A DNA stretch of 64,000 bases from Acidobacteriota bacterium (GTDB lineage Bacteria; Acidobacteriota; Terriglobia; Bryobacterales; Bryobacteraceae). Below are positions 36,860 to 46,772 of the stretch, piece by piece (position 1 is the stretch's first letter; each line of letters opens with the position of its first letter). The notes under the pieces are model-generated. The model did no database searches. It saw only the letters and a program-made list of their open reading frames with translations, and was not told the origin of the DNA. The position numbers were made by a program, and so were the translations under genes. The stretch lies in the NCBI GenBank assembly GCA_016185425.1, contig JACPNQ010000016.1:1-64000 (forward strand). Reading direction: 5' to 3'.

Positions 36860-38758
36860 GTGTGCTTGCTCCCGCGAACAGCCCTTTTCTGTCCGTTCGC
36901 CGTCCTTCTTCTCCTCGCCTCACCGGCATCCGTCGCCCAAACCAGCTCCGGCTTTTTTGATGACACCAGGCTCCAGGACATAAAACTCACCGTCGCTCCA
37001 TCCGATTGGGAAGCCCTCAAAGCCCACTATCTCGACAACACTTACTACCCCGCCACGTTCAACTGGAACGACATCACGCTGCAGATCGGCATTCGCTCCC
37101 GCGGCCGCGGCAGCCGCAGCGGCATCAAGCCGAACCTGTACCTGAACTTCGACAAAGTCGTCAAAAAACAGCGATTTCTGGGCTTGGAAGCCGCTGTTCT
37201 CAATGGGAATAACCAGGACGCCACTCATCTCCATAACCTCCTCTCTTTCAAGCTCTTCGCGCACATGGGCCTGCCTGCGCCGCGCCTCGCTCTCTCTCGC
37301 CTCTTCATCAACGGCGAGTACTTCGGCCTCTATAGCCTCGTCGAAAACCTCGACGAAAAATTCCTCGACCGCAACTTCGGGGAAAGCGGCGGGTTTTTGT
37401 ACGAGTACAAGCCGAACCAGGTCTACAACTTCGAATGGCTCGGCGCGGACCCCGCTGCGTATTCGCCAAATCTTTTTGCACCGCAGACACACGAGGACGA
37501 CCCCGACCCGCGGCCGATCGTCGACATGGTGTCCGCCATTAACTTCTCCTCCAATGCGGACTTTGTCGATTCCGTCTCCGCTTACATCAATCCCGAGTTA
37601 TATCTTACTCACGCCGCTATCGAAAATGTCCTAACGGAAATCGATGGCATCGTCGGCGGTGTGTACGGGATGAATAACTTCGACTTATACCGCTTTGACG
37701 GCAGTAAGTTGTCGCAGCTGCTTGTGTGGGACAAGGACCTTACATTCGGCCAGCCGCAGCGTGAAATTCTCATGGGTACCCAGGAGAACGTGTTCACGCG
37801 CCGCCTCCTCGCCATCCCCAAATACCGTAGCGTCTACGTCAACGCGCTCGTTACGGCCGCCCTCACTCTCGGCTCCAAAGGCGGCTGGGGCGACCAGGAG
37901 GTTGACCGCGCCTACGCGCTCATTCGCGAAGCCGCGACCACGGACCCCCACAAACAGTGCATCAACAGCGGCACGATCTATTCCTGCGGACCGGCCGAAT
38001 TCGAACGCGGCATTCAGGACATGCACACCTTCATCGCCTCTCGTGCCAGCTTCGTGCTCAGCTCCGTCGTAGCGCTTCCGCCCCTTGATTCCATCAGCGT
38101 TCCCACACTCAAAGAGGTCCGTTCCTCTGCTCCCTACGCGAGTTCGTCCGCTCTTGCGCCGGGCTCGCTCGCCAGCGTCTGGGGCTCCGGACTCGCTACG
38201 TCGCAGCATGTCGCCGAAGGCTCTCTCCCTCGCGTAATCGACGACGTCTTCGTATCCATCAACGGCACTCGTGTTCCGCTCCTGATGATCTCGCCGGAAC
38301 AGATCAATTTTCAGGTCCCCTGGGAGACACAACCCGGAATGTCTTCCCTCACAGTCTCGGTCAATGGGCAACTGAGCGACGCGGCCGATGTGTTGATCGC
38401 CTCCGCCGCTCCTGCCATTTTTAACGTCTCCCACACCGGGGGCTCGCTTGTCGATGCATCCTCCCCAGCCGCACCCGGAGAGGCGCTCACCATTTGGGCC
38501 ACCGGATTGGGACCCGTCCAAAACCCGATCCCCAGCGGCGAGCCGGCACCATCGGTGAAATCCACAACCATCGATACGCCATTAATTTCCCTTAAAGGCA
38601 CGCCCTGCACGGTCGCATATTCCGGCCTGGCTCCCGGCTGGATCGGCTTGTATCAATTGGACTTCGTCCTCGCGGGCGACGCTCCGGCCGGTTCCGTTGC
38701 TCCGCTCGAGCTCACCATGTCAGGCCAGACCGCAAAAATTGATTTGTCTATCCGGTAA
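36860..38758 (+). CDS. secreted CotH-kinase-family protein with Solibacter-type C-terminal domain
   Basis: 632 residues. The signal peptide ends near ASPASVAQ. The CotH domain spans about residues 35-400: SRGRGSRSGIKPNLYLNFDK, LSRLFINGEYFGLYSLVENLDEKFL and LVWDKDLTFG, the last carrying the Asp pair expected for metal/ATP in this atypical kinase family. From about residue 430 a TIGR03437-like domain follows (APGSLASVWGSGLA, SPEQINFQVPWE, ATGLGP). CotH proteins phosphorylate spore-coat proteins in Bacillus; outside spores their targets are unknown. The GTG at 36860 overlaps a GGAGG sequence, so TTG at 36866, spaced 5 bases from it, may be the real start. Confidence 0.87.
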   Translation: MCLLPRTALFCPFAVLLLLASPASVAQTSSGFFDDTRLQDIKLTVAPSDWEALKAHYLDNTYYPATFNWNDITLQIGIRSRGRGSRSGIKPNLYLNFDKVVKKQRFLGLEAAVLNGNNQDATHLHNLLSFKLFAHMGLPAPRLALSRLFINGEYFGLYSLVENLDEKFLDRNFGESGGFLYEYKPNQVYNFEWLGADPAAYSPNLFAPQTHEDDPDPRPIVDMVSAINFSSNADFVDSVSAYINPELYLTHAAIENVLTEIDGIVGGVYGMNNFDLYRFDGSKLSQLLVWDKDLTFGQPQREILMGTQENVFTRRLLAIPKYRSVYVNALVTAALTLGSKGGWGDQEVDRAYALIREAATTDPHKQCINSGTIYSCGPAEFERGIQDMHTFIASRASFVLSSVVALPPLDSISVPTLKEVRSSAPYASSSALAPGSLASVWGSGLATSQHVAEGSLPRVIDDVFVSINGTRVPLLMISPEQINFQVPWETQPGMSSLTVSVNGQLSDAADVLIASAAPAIFNVSHTGGSLVDASSPAAPGEALTIWATGLGPVQNPIPSGEPAPSVKSTTIDTPLISLKGTPCTVAYSGLAPGWIGLYQLDFVLAGDAPAGSVAPLELTMSGQTAKIDLSIR

Positions 38759-38781
38759 CCTGCGCGCTATCGTCAGGAAAA

Positions 38782-40533
38782 ATGCAATCTGACCGGCGCG
38801 AGGTACTCAAAGCCCTCGCGTTACTCGCCGCACCCGGATGGGCGGGGTCCAATTCATTACTGCGGCTGCCGTACCTGCAGTGTGTGCAGACGGATCGCGC
38901 CTCGGTGCTTTGGACCACCGCGAGCCCAGGTACCGGTGTGGTCACCGTCAACGGTGACTCGGGCGCCGTAAAGACGGTCAAGGCATCCATGCGCGCCTTC
39001 AGCCCGGCCGAAACCAATCAGTCTTCCCCCTTCTATCAATTTCGCGCCGACATTACCGGCCTCCAACCCGGTACAACGTACACGTACCGCGTCGCCATGG
39101 ACGGATTCGACGCGGCGATGGTCAACGCCGGCCAATACCGTTTCCGCACGGCCGCCAACGGCAAATTCTCCTTTCTCGCCTTCGGTGACACCGGCGAAAA
39201 CTCGGAGCCGCAGCGCCAGATCATGACCGCCATGAATGCCGAGCCGAACGTCGCCATGGCCATCCACACAGGCGATCTCGCCTATCCCCTCGGTTCGTTC
39301 AGCAATTACGAATCCGCCTATTTCGGCATGAACGCGTCGCGGATGGCTAGCCTTGTGCTCTTCCCGACGCCCGGTAATCACGACTATGTCGGCGACAGCG
39401 GCGCCGCTTATCTATCCAGTCATGCCCCTCCCGACTGCAACACGCCTGCCGAAGACGAAGGCCGCTACTACTCTTACGATTGGGGCGACGCCCACTTCGT
39501 CTCGCTCGATTCGAATCTCCTCCCCTACGAGGATGCCGCCGGCCGCATGCTCGCATGGCTCCGCCGCGACCTCGCTGCCACGACGAAATACTGGAAGATC
39601 GTCTACTTTCACCATCCGCCCTATCCTACCGGCCACCATCGGAACGATCCATTTTCCGCGATAGCGCGAGAGCGGGTACTATCGATTCTCGAGCGCGCCG
39701 GCGTGCAGCTCGTCATCGGCGGCCACGAGCACGGGTACGAACGCACCCGCCCGCTCCGTTCCGGCGAAATAGTCGACGACGGCCCGTCAACGACCTATGT
39801 CATCACCGGCGGCGGCGGAGCGGGCCTGCAGGATCTCGGTTTTCTCCCGCAGACTGCGATCGCCATTGCACAGCATCACTACATGCGCGTTGACGTCGAG
39901 GGCGCCAAACTCACCGGCCGTGCCATCGACGCCACAGGCGTCGAACTGGATCGGTTCCAACTCTCTCCGCTCCCCGAGATCTTGCCCAATGGCGTCGTCA
40001 ACGGCGGCGACTTTACTCCGTCGATTGCCCCCGGCTCCCTCGCGACGATCTTCGGCCATAACTTTGCTCTCCGCGAACAGTCCGCCGGTGACAGCGATCC
40101 GGTCGAACTCGCCGGCATCACGCTCCGAATCGCCGGTATTCTTTCGCCGCTGTTCTTCGCATCGCCGTCACAAATCAACTTTCAGGTTCCGGACTCCGTA
40201 TCCGGCGCGATCGAGGTCGAACTCACCACCACCAATGGCGTCGCCAAGGCCAAACTGAACCTTGCCGGCTGCGCCCCGGCGATTGTCTCCATCCGTCCCC
40301 GCGACGCGCAAAGCGTCACGGCATTTGTCACCGGCCTCGGCGCATATGCCTCCGAGCTTAGCGTCTGGCTAGGCGACGACTTAGTCCCCGAGCGTCGATT
40401 CCAAACCACCGCCATCGGCCGCGGAATTTACCGCATCGAAATCGGTCCCCTCGACCTCCCCGCCGGAACCTACTCCCTCCGTGTCGCCGCCCGCAACTCC
40501 CTAAGCCGCCCCGTCACCTTTGCGATCGGCTGA
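38782..40533 (+). CDS. secreted purple-acid-phosphatase-like protein with Solibacter-type C-terminal domain
   Basis: 583 residues. An N-terminal leader with an RRE start is followed by a fibronectin-III-like domain (TDRASVLWTTASPGTGVV ... ITGLQPGTTYTYRV). A calcineurin-like phosphatase domain follows with FGDTGEN, HTGDLAYP, PGNHDYVGD, YFHHPPYPTGHH and GGHEHGYERT. After about residue 400 comes a TIGR03437-like domain (APGSLATIFGHNFA, SPSQINFQVPDS). The layout matches purple acid phosphatases, which hydrolyse phosphate monoesters outside the cytoplasm. An AGGAAAA sequence precedes the ATG. It follows the CotH gene by 23 bp, so the two are probably cotranscribed. Confidence 0.87.
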   Translation: MQSDRREVLKALALLAAPGWAGSNSLLRLPYLQCVQTDRASVLWTTASPGTGVVTVNGDSGAVKTVKASMRAFSPAETNQSSPFYQFRADITGLQPGTTYTYRVAMDGFDAAMVNAGQYRFRTAANGKFSFLAFGDTGENSEPQRQIMTAMNAEPNVAMAIHTGDLAYPLGSFSNYESAYFGMNASRMASLVLFPTPGNHDYVGDSGAAYLSSHAPPDCNTPAEDEGRYYSYDWGDAHFVSLDSNLLPYEDAAGRMLAWLRRDLAATTKYWKIVYFHHPPYPTGHHRNDPFSAIARERVLSILERAGVQLVIGGHEHGYERTRPLRSGEIVDDGPSTTYVITGGGGAGLQDLGFLPQTAIAIAQHHYMRVDVEGAKLTGRAIDATGVELDRFQLSPLPEILPNGVVNGGDFTPSIAPGSLATIFGHNFALREQSAGDSDPVELAGITLRIAGILSPLFFASPSQINFQVPDSVSGAIEVELTTTNGVAKAKLNLAGCAPAIVSIRPRDAQSVTAFVTGLGAYASELSVWLGDDLVPERRFQTTAIGRGIYRIEIGPLDLPAGTYSLRVAARNSLSRPVTFAIG

Positions 40534-40561
40534 GATTGGACGCGCCCAATGACCGGATAAT

Positions 40562-40753
40562 TTGACTGTTTCGGCCGCGGCTCTTGGCCAGAAAGCCGAT
40601 TTGCTGACGGGGATGGAGCGATTCGAAGAGGCCCTCCAGGCTGCCGAACTGGCGCGCCAATCGTTTCGCGAGCAATTCAACCAGGCGGCGCATCCTCCAT
40701 TTGGCCTTTTGCGCCGTATACGTGCTATCGAGGCCCGGCTTCCGCCGCCATGA
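40562..40753 (+). pseudogene. TPR-like gene remnant or small protein
   Basis: Within the 304-bp stretch between the phosphatase and secA, one frame encodes ALGQKADLLTGMERFEEALQ followed by AAELARQSFREQFNQ and an Arg-rich end. The helical pattern resembles the last repeat of a TPR protein. A stop lies just upstream, and the only start codons are a TTG at 40562 and an ATG at about 40613 with a weak GACGGGG in front. It is most likely the surviving 3' end of a deleted gene, but a short expressed protein is possible. Nothing else is recognisable in 40534-40837. Confidence 0.35.
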
Positions 40754-40837
40754 GGGGCAACCCTCTCCCCATCCACCGCGTCCAAAATCTAGCCCTCCCC
40801 CCGCCTACGCTAAACTGGTAGTAGGCGTTTCCTGTCT

Positions 40838-43741
40838 ATGTTTCCTAATGTACTCGCGAAAATCTTCGGTACCAAAGCGGACCGTGAGATCAAGGCCCTG
40901 CAGCCGCTCAAAGAAGCCATCAACGCTCGCGAGCCCGACTACAAGTCCCTTTCTGACGCTGAACTTGCCGCAAAAACTGCCGAATTCAAGCTCAAACTCG
41001 AACAGGGTGCCGTTATCGATGACATCCTCGTCGACGCCTTTGCCACCGTCCGTGAAACCGGACGCCGCATCCTGAACATGCGCCACTATGACGTCCAGCT
41101 CATCGGTGGCATGGAACTGCATAAAGGCCGCATCGCCGAAATGAAGACCGGCGAAGGCAAAACTCTCGTCGCCACGCTCCCCGTCTACCTCAACGCTCTC
41201 GCCGGCAAAGGCGTCCATGTCGTCACCGTCAACGACTACCTCGCCAAACGCGACGCCGAATGGATGGGCCGCATCTACAAGTTCCTTGGCCTCCATGTCG
41301 GCTGCATCACCCACGACATCAGCGACCGTGACCGGCGCGCCGCCTACCAGTCCGACATCACCTACGGCACCAACAACGAATTCGGCTTCGATTACCTCCG
41401 CGACAACATGAAGTTCCGCCTGGAGGATTGCGTCCAGCGCAGCCACTTCTACGGCATTGTCGACGAAGTCGACTCTATCCTGATCGACGAAGCCCGCACC
41501 CCGCTCATCATCTCCGGCCCCAGCGAAGAGTCCACCGACAAGTACTATCGCATCAACAAAATCATCCCGCGCCTGGTCCGCGGCGAGGTCATCGAAGGCA
41601 AAGAGCCCGGCGAAAAGTACTTCACCGGCGACTACACTGTCGACGAAAAACATCGCACCGTCGCCCTCACCGAGGAGGGTGTCCTCAAGGTCGAACGCCT
41701 CCTCGGTCTCGGCAACCTCTACGAAGCGCAGAACATCGAGTTCAACCATCACGTCCAGCAGGCCCTCAAAGCCCACGTGATGTACATCCGCGATAAAGAC
41801 TATGTCGTCCGCCCCGGCGAGGAAGGCGAGCTCGAAGTCATCATCGTCGATGAATTCACCGGCCGCTTAATGCCCGGCCGCCGCTGGTCCGACGGTCTCC
41901 ATCAGGCCATCGAAGCAAAGGAAAACGTCAAGATCCAGCGCGAGAACCAAACCCTCGCGACGATCACCTTTCAGAACTATTTCCGTATGTACAAAAAGCT
42001 GGCCGGCATGACCGGTACCGCCGATACGGAAGCCGCTGAATTCGCGAAGACCTACAAGCTCGACGTTACGCCGATCCCTCCCAACCGCGTCGCCAAGCGC
42101 GAGGACTCCAACGACATCGTCTACCGCACCGAAGAGGAAAAGTTCCGCAACGCCGCCAAGGAAATCAAGGAACGCAACGCCAACGGCCAGCCCGTCCTGG
42201 TCGGCACAATCTCGGTGACCAAAAGCGAAAAACTCTCGTCGATCCTCGGCAAAATGGGCGTCAAACACGAAGTGCTGAACGCCAAGAATCACGAACGCGA
42301 AGCCTACATCATTGCCCAGGCCGGTCGTCACGGCGCCGTCACCGTGTCCACCAATATGGCCGGCCGCGGTACCGACATTCTTCTCGGCGGAAATCCCGAT
42401 TTCCTCTCCCAGGAAGAATCGATCAAAAAGGCGATCGCTGAGTCCGTCAGCGAGCAGGAAGCCGGTTTCGTCGCCGACGAGCGCTACTACTACTTCCAAC
42501 GCGGCGATAACAATTACCGCGTCCCGATCGAAGCCTGGCGGGAAATGCACGCGCGCCACAAAGCCGCCTGCGATATCGATCGCGAAAAGGTCGTCGCCGC
42601 CGGCGGCCTCTGTATCGTCGGCACCGAGCGTCACGAGTCCCGCCGCATCGACAATCAGCTTCGCGGCCGTTCCGGCCGCCAGGGCGATCCCGGCTCGTCC
42701 CGCTTCTTCCTCTCGCTCCAGGACGACCTCCTCCGCATCTTCGGCGGCGAACGCATGCAGAATCTCATGCTCCGCCTTGGCATGGAGGAAGATGTACCGA
42801 TCGATTCGGGCCTCATCACCAAGCGCATTGCCGCCGCTCAAAAAGCCGTCGAAGCCCAGAACTTCGCCAGCCGCAAACACGTCCTCGAATACGACGACGT
42901 CATGAACAAACAGCGCGGCGCTGTCTACTCCATGCGCCGCAATCTCCTCGAAGGGACCGACCAGAAGGAGCGTATTTATGAGATGGCGAAAGGCATCATC
43001 GCCACCGTCGTATCGGAGCGTATCCCCGAACGCGGCAGCTCCGGCGATTGGGATCTCAACGGACTCGAAAGCGACATTCTGACCCGCTTCGGCGCGCAAA
43101 CGCGCCTTCACGATCTGCGCGGTGCTTCTCTCGATGAAATCGAAGACACCATCTTCGATCATGTCAAGCAGAAGTACGAGGACAAAGAAGCCCTCATCGG
43201 CGCGGAATATCTCCGCGAAGCCGAACGCGTCATCATGCTCAACGTCATCGACAACCAGTGGAAAGACCACCTGCTGTCGATGGACCACCTCAAGGAAGGA
43301 ATCGGCCTCCGCGGTTATGGCCAGAAGGATCCGCTCCTCGAGTATAAGAAGGAGTCCTTCACGCTCTTCCAGGACATGATGGACCGCATCGAAGACGAGA
43401 CGATCCGCTACCTCTTCTTCATGCAGATCGCCGACGACAACCGCCCCAACGTTCCCTTCGAGGCCGACTACGGCGACGACGAAAACTCCGGCGGCGTGGC
43501 CATCGCAACCGAGCCCGAGGCCGCTCCGGCCGACCGCAACGCCGCTCGCGCCTCCATCGACGACTTCACTCGTAACATCCAGAAGAAAAAAGAGCGCGAA
43601 TTAGCCGACTTGCAGTTCCTCGGCGGCGAGCCCGCGGCACCAAAAGGCCCTGTGTTGGCGTCTAAGAAACCAGGCCGCAATGATCCATGCTGGTGTGGGA
43701 GCGGCAAAAAGTACAAGAAATGCCACGGTGCCAACGAGTAA
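40838..43741 (+). CDS. secA: preprotein translocase ATPase SecA
   Basis: 967-residue motor of the Sec pathway that pushes unfolded preproteins through SecYEG at the inner membrane. Visible: Walker A in [12 protein letters not shown], the [16 protein letters not shown] motif II/DEAD-type region, [16 protein letters not shown] and the helicase motif VI region [18 protein letters not shown]. The C-terminus ends in a zinc-binding SEC-C tail ([14 protein letters not shown]) that contacts SecB or phospholipid. Length is slightly above the E. coli protein. The next gene starts inside the last 22 bases of secA. Confidence 0.98.
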   Translation: MFPNVLAKIFGTKADREIKALQPLKEAINAREPDYKSLSDAELAAKTAEFKLKLEQGAVIDDILVDAFATVRETGRRILNMRHYDVQLIGGMELHKGRIAEMKTGEGKTLVATLPVYLNALAGKGVHVVTVNDYLAKRDAEWMGRIYKFLGLHVGCITHDISDRDRRAAYQSDITYGTNNEFGFDYLRDNMKFRLEDCVQRSHFYGIVDEVDSILIDEARTPLIISGPSEESTDKYYRINKIIPRLVRGEVIEGKEPGEKYFTGDYTVDEKHRTVALTEEGVLKVERLLGLGNLYEAQNIEFNHHVQQALKAHVMYIRDKDYVVRPGEEGELEVIIVDEFTGRLMPGRRWSDGLHQAIEAKENVKIQRENQTLATITFQNYFRMYKKLAGMTGTADTEAAEFAKTYKLDVTPIPPNRVAKREDSNDIVYRTEEEKFRNAAKEIKERNANGQPVLVGTISVTKSEKLSSILGKMGVKHEVLNAKNHEREAYIIAQAGRHGAVTVSTNMAGRGTDILLGGNPDFLSQEESIKKAIAESVSEQEAGFVADERYYYFQRGDNNYRVPIEAWREMHARHKAACDIDREKVVAAGGLCIVGTERHESRRIDNQLRGRSGRQGDPGSSRFFLSLQDDLLRIFGGERMQNLMLRLGMEEDVPIDSGLITKRIAAAQKAVEAQNFASRKHVLEYDDVMNKQRGAVYSMRRNLLEGTDQKERIYEMAKGIIATVVSERIPERGSSGDWDLNGLESDILTRFGAQTRLHDLRGASLDEIEDTIFDHVKQKYEDKEALIGAEYLREAERVIMLNVIDNQWKDHLLSMDHLKEGIGLRGYGQKDPLLEYKKESFTLFQDMMDRIEDETIRYLFFMQIADDNRPNVPFEADYGDDENSGGVAIATEPEAAPADRNAARASIDDFTRNIQKKKERELADLQFLGGEPAAPKGPVLASKKPGRNDPCWCGSGKKYKKCHGANE

Positions 43742-44661
43742 TCTTCGTCCTCTTCGCCCTTAGCCTTCCGGCCGCTATCCTGCCGGAAGGCATCGAGTTG
43801 CACTCCCGGAAAACTGTCACGGCGCTAAAGCCGGAACCGGCCGCCGTGTGGAGTGAATACGGCCTCCAGGAGGCCGAAAGCGCGGAATACTCGGGGCTCA
43901 AGGGCAGTTTTTTCGTCTCCGTTTGGCGCCTGCCGGACGCCACCAACGCACAAGCCGCCCTGCAGCTTCTACGCGCCGCCCGTCCTGCCGGCTCACTCCA
44001 GCAGCGCGGCAACTACGTTCTCGAATTCTCCGGCTTCAAACCCGAAGAGGAGACGATCAACCAGTTGATTCTCCACATGCCGCGGTATGACAGCTCTTCC
44101 CTCCCGGCTCTCACTGGGTTCCTGCCGGCTCCCAACCGCCACGGGAACAGCGAACGCTACATCGTCGGTCCGGCCTCCCTGGAAGCCTTCCTCCCCGGTA
44201 TGTCGCCCTCCCTCGTCGCCTTCCACTTCGGCACGGAAGGCCAGCTCGCCCGCTACAGGGACAAGGACGGCGATGTGACCCTCGTCCTCTTCAACTACCC
44301 CAATCCCCAAATAGCCAAGGAACGCCTTGCCGCCTTCCAGGAGCACAAACAGTACGTCGCCCGCCGCTCCGGTCCCCTCCTCGCCGTTGTCACCCAGTCC
44401 CCCACACCCGATGCCGCCGAGCGCATGCTCTCCCAAGTCCGCTGGGAGGTCAACGTAACCCTCAATCAGCAATTGCCGGACCCCAAAGGCGACAATATCG
44501 GCGTCCTCTTCCTCAACGTATCCAAATTCTCGGGGCTGATGATCGTCTTCGCCGTCTTCGCCGGTGGGGCTTTCGCCGGTTTCCGGATGCTCGGCAGAAA
44601 ATTTTCTGGCCAAAAGCCCGGAGAAGACGCGACGGTCATCGCCCTCCATATCGACGAGTAA
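43720..44661 (+). CDS. exported acidobacterial protein of unknown function (DUF6599-like)
   Basis: 313 residues: signal peptide ([21 protein letters not shown]), an extracytoplasmic domain ([16 protein letters not shown] ... [20 protein letters not shown]) and one transmembrane helix near the C-terminus ([16 protein letters not shown]) with a short cytoplasmic tail. It recalls a family of unknown function frequent downstream of secA or in envelope clusters of Acidobacteria, but that recognition is from memory only. ATG 43720, overlapping the end of secA by 22 bp, gives the best signal peptide; an in-frame ATG at 43687 is a less likely start. A hairpin-T-run terminator follows at 44696. Confidence 0.75.
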   Translation: MPRCQRVIFVLFALSLPAAILPEGIELHSRKTVTALKPEPAAVWSEYGLQEAESAEYSGLKGSFFVSVWRLPDATNAQAALQLLRAARPAGSLQQRGNYVLEFSGFKPEEETINQLILHMPRYDSSSLPALTGFLPAPNRHGNSERYIVGPASLEAFLPGMSPSLVAFHFGTEGQLARYRDKDGDVTLVLFNYPNPQIAKERLAAFQEHKQYVARRSGPLLAVVTQSPTPDAAERMLSQVRWEVNVTLNQQLPDPKGDNIGVLFLNVSKFSGLMIVFAVFAGGAFAGFRMLGRKFSGQKPGEDATVIALHIDE

Positions 44662-44695
44662 ACTGCTCAGATTCTTGGACTTGCCGCCATTCCCG

Positions 44696-44714
44696 GCCGG
44701 GAGACCGGCTTTTT
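44696..44714 (+). terminator. rho-independent terminator after secA and its downstream gene
   Basis: GCCGG and CCGGC form a 5-bp GC-only stem closed by a GAGA tetraloop and are followed at once by TTTTT. It lies 35 bp after the stop of the preceding gene. Confidence 0.7.
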
Positions 44715-44779
44715 CTATTTTTCATAACTGTCTTGTTTTCAATGGGTTGAGCCTAGGGTGATAATCTGCATCTTTGCTC

Positions 44780-44808
44780 TTGACGAAAATCGCTAGAGGC
44801 CATAACAT
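44780..44808 (+). promoter_or_regulatory. candidate sigma-70-type promoter for the ABC exporter gene
   Basis: TTGACG and TAACAT are separated by exactly 17 bp, downstream of the terminator and 105 bp upstream of the exporter ATG. A second -10-like hexamer, TATACT, occurs at 44902-44907 six bases before the ATG, so two start sites are possible. Confidence 0.4.
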
Positions 44809-44874
44809 CACAATCACATACAGGAATCGAAGGCGACCGTAGCCCAGAGACCTGATTCTCCCAAAACATCGACC

Positions 44875-44892
44875 GGCGGGCCTTGGCCCGCC
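44875..44892 (+). repeat. strong GC hairpin in the leader of the ABC exporter gene
   Basis: GGCGGGCC and GGCCCGCC form an 8-bp stem around a TT. Flanking ACATC (left) and GATGT (right) could extend it with a small bulge. It ends 21 bases before the ATG at 44914 and is not followed by a T-run, so a regulatory leader structure is more likely than a terminator. Confidence 0.55.
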
Positions 44893-44913
44893 GATGTCGT
44901 CTATACTCCAGAA

Positions 44914-46743
44914 ATGAACCCGCACGTACCGAAAGCCGATCCCCCGGCTGGGTGGCGGGATCGGCTGCAGGCGTTACGCAATCTGCCGCCCCTTCTCCGG
45001 ATGGTCTGGGAGACCAGTCCCTCCCTCACCATTGTCTCCCTCATCAGTCGCCTCCTCTGGGCGCTCGTCCCGGTGGGGATGCTTTGGGTCGCCAAGCTTA
45101 TCGTCGACCTCGTAGCCGCCGCTACAATTGCAAAAACCGGTGTTCCTTCGGACCTCTGGCCCTTGGTAGGTACCGAATTCGCCCTCGCCATCGCAGGCGA
45201 TCTCCTCATGCGCGCCGCTGGCCTCGCCGAAAGCCTCCTGGGTGACCGTTTCACTCACCACATCGGCGTTCGCCTCATGCGCCACGCCTCCACGCTCGAT
45301 CTTGCCAGCTTCGAAGACCCGGTCTTCTACGACAAACTCGAACGCGCCCGCCGCCAATCCGCCGCCCGCCTCGGCATGCTCTCCCAGATCGCAGGGCTTC
45401 TTCAGACGATTCTATCTTTACTTTCAGTATCTATCGTAATTGTCTCATTCTCCTGGTGGTTCCTGCCCGTCTTGGTCCTCGCTCTTCTTCCCGTCTTCTG
45501 GGGAGAAACACGGTTTGCGATGCTCGCCTATTCACTCCTCTACCGCTGGACCCCCGAGCGCCGCGAGCTCGACTACCTCCGCCTGCTCGGCGCCAGCATC
45601 TCCACGGCTAAGGAAGTCAAGCTATTCGGCCTTGGCGACTTCTTAATCAATCGCACCGAGGCGCTCTTCGATCGTTACTTTCAGGAAAACCGTAAACTTG
45701 CTGTCCAGAAAGCGGTTACCAACGCGGCCCTGAACATTCTTCCACTCGCCGGCTACTACGGAGCCTACGCCGTCATCCTCTACCGCACCGCCACCGGCGA
45801 ACTCTCGCTCGGCGATCTCACCTTCCTCGCCGGTGCCTTCCAGCGTTCTCGGAATGCGCTCGAAAACGTGTTCAGCACACTCTCTAATGTCTCCGAACAG
45901 GCACTCTTCGTACGCGACCTGTTCGAGTTTTTCGACTCCAAGCCCACCATCGAAACCCCGGGAAACCTCCTCCCCGCACCCCGTCCAATCCGGCAGGGCT
46001 TCGAATTTCAAAACGTCTCCTTCGCCTATGCCAACTCCGATAAGCCCGTGCTAGTCAACGTGAGCTTCCGTCTCGAAACGGAAGAAAGATTAGCACTTAT
46101 CGGGGAGAACGGTGCTGGCAAGACGACGCTCATCAAGCTGATCAGCCGACTCTATGATCCTACCGCCGGCCGCATCCTTCTCGACGGCGTCGACCTCCGC
46201 GAATACTCCCCCTCCGACCTCCGTAAAGAGATCGGTGTCATCTTCCAGGATTACGTGAAGTACGACATGCTGGTGAAAGAGAATATTGGCGTCGGCCGCA
46301 TCGAGAACGTCACCGATCAAGACCGCATCGAATCCGCTGCCCGTAAGTCCTTGGCCTCCGACGTAGTCGCTACTCTCGCCGGCGGCTACACCCACATGCT
46401 TGGCCGCCGCTTCGAAGGCGGTGCCGATCTATCTATGGGTCAGTGGCAAAAGATCGCCCTCGCCCGTGCCTATATGCGCGATGCCCAACTCCTCGTCCTC
46501 GACGAGCCCACCTCCTCCCTCGACGCCCGCGCCGAGTTCGAAGTCTTCCAGCGTTTCGCCGAACTCACCAAAGGCAAAATGGCGATCTTGATTTCCCACA
46601 GGTTTTCCACAGTGCGTATGGCCGATCGAATCCTTGTCCTCGGCGGCGGACGAATCGAGGAACAAGGCACCCACGCGGCCCTCGTCGCCAATGGCGGACG
46701 GTACGCCGAATTGTTCGAACTACAAGCCGCCGGATATCGCTAA
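44914..46743 (+). CDS. ABC transporter, fused permease and ATPase (exporter type)
   Basis: 609-residue half-transporter that should work as a homodimer in the inner membrane. The N-terminal two-thirds (to about residue 340) contains six transmembrane helices; the ATPase domain follows with Walker A IGENGAGKTTLIKL, signature DLSMGQWQKIALARA, Walker B LLVLDEPTSSLDA and the switch His in ISHRFST. The signature is LSMGQ rather than LSGGQ, a mild substitution. Substrate unknown. It lies downstream of a terminator and a structured leader, so it is probably an independent transcription unit. Confidence 0.93.
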   Translation: MNPHVPKADPPAGWRDRLQALRNLPPLLRMVWETSPSLTIVSLISRLLWALVPVGMLWVAKLIVDLVAAATIAKTGVPSDLWPLVGTEFALAIAGDLLMRAAGLAESLLGDRFTHHIGVRLMRHASTLDLASFEDPVFYDKLERARRQSAARLGMLSQIAGLLQTILSLLSVSIVIVSFSWWFLPVLVLALLPVFWGETRFAMLAYSLLYRWTPERRELDYLRLLGASISTAKEVKLFGLGDFLINRTEALFDRYFQENRKLAVQKAVTNAALNILPLAGYYGAYAVILYRTATGELSLGDLTFLAGAFQRSRNALENVFSTLSNVSEQALFVRDLFEFFDSKPTIETPGNLLPAPRPIRQGFEFQNVSFAYANSDKPVLVNVSFRLETEERLALIGENGAGKTTLIKLISRLYDPTAGRILLDGVDLREYSPSDLRKEIGVIFQDYVKYDMLVKENIGVGRIENVTDQDRIESAARKSLASDVVATLAGGYTHMLGRRFEGGADLSMGQWQKIALARAYMRDAQLLVLDEPTSSLDARAEFEVFQRFAELTKGKMAILISHRFSTVRMADRILVLGGGRIEEQGTHAALVANGGRYAELFELQAAGYR

Positions 46744-46772
46744 CCCATCGACGATTGGGATACACTCTCGGG

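Noticed and set aside
41867-43288. 473-codon open frame antisense to secA
   Set aside because: A shadow of the conserved secA codons with biased composition; secA itself is certain.
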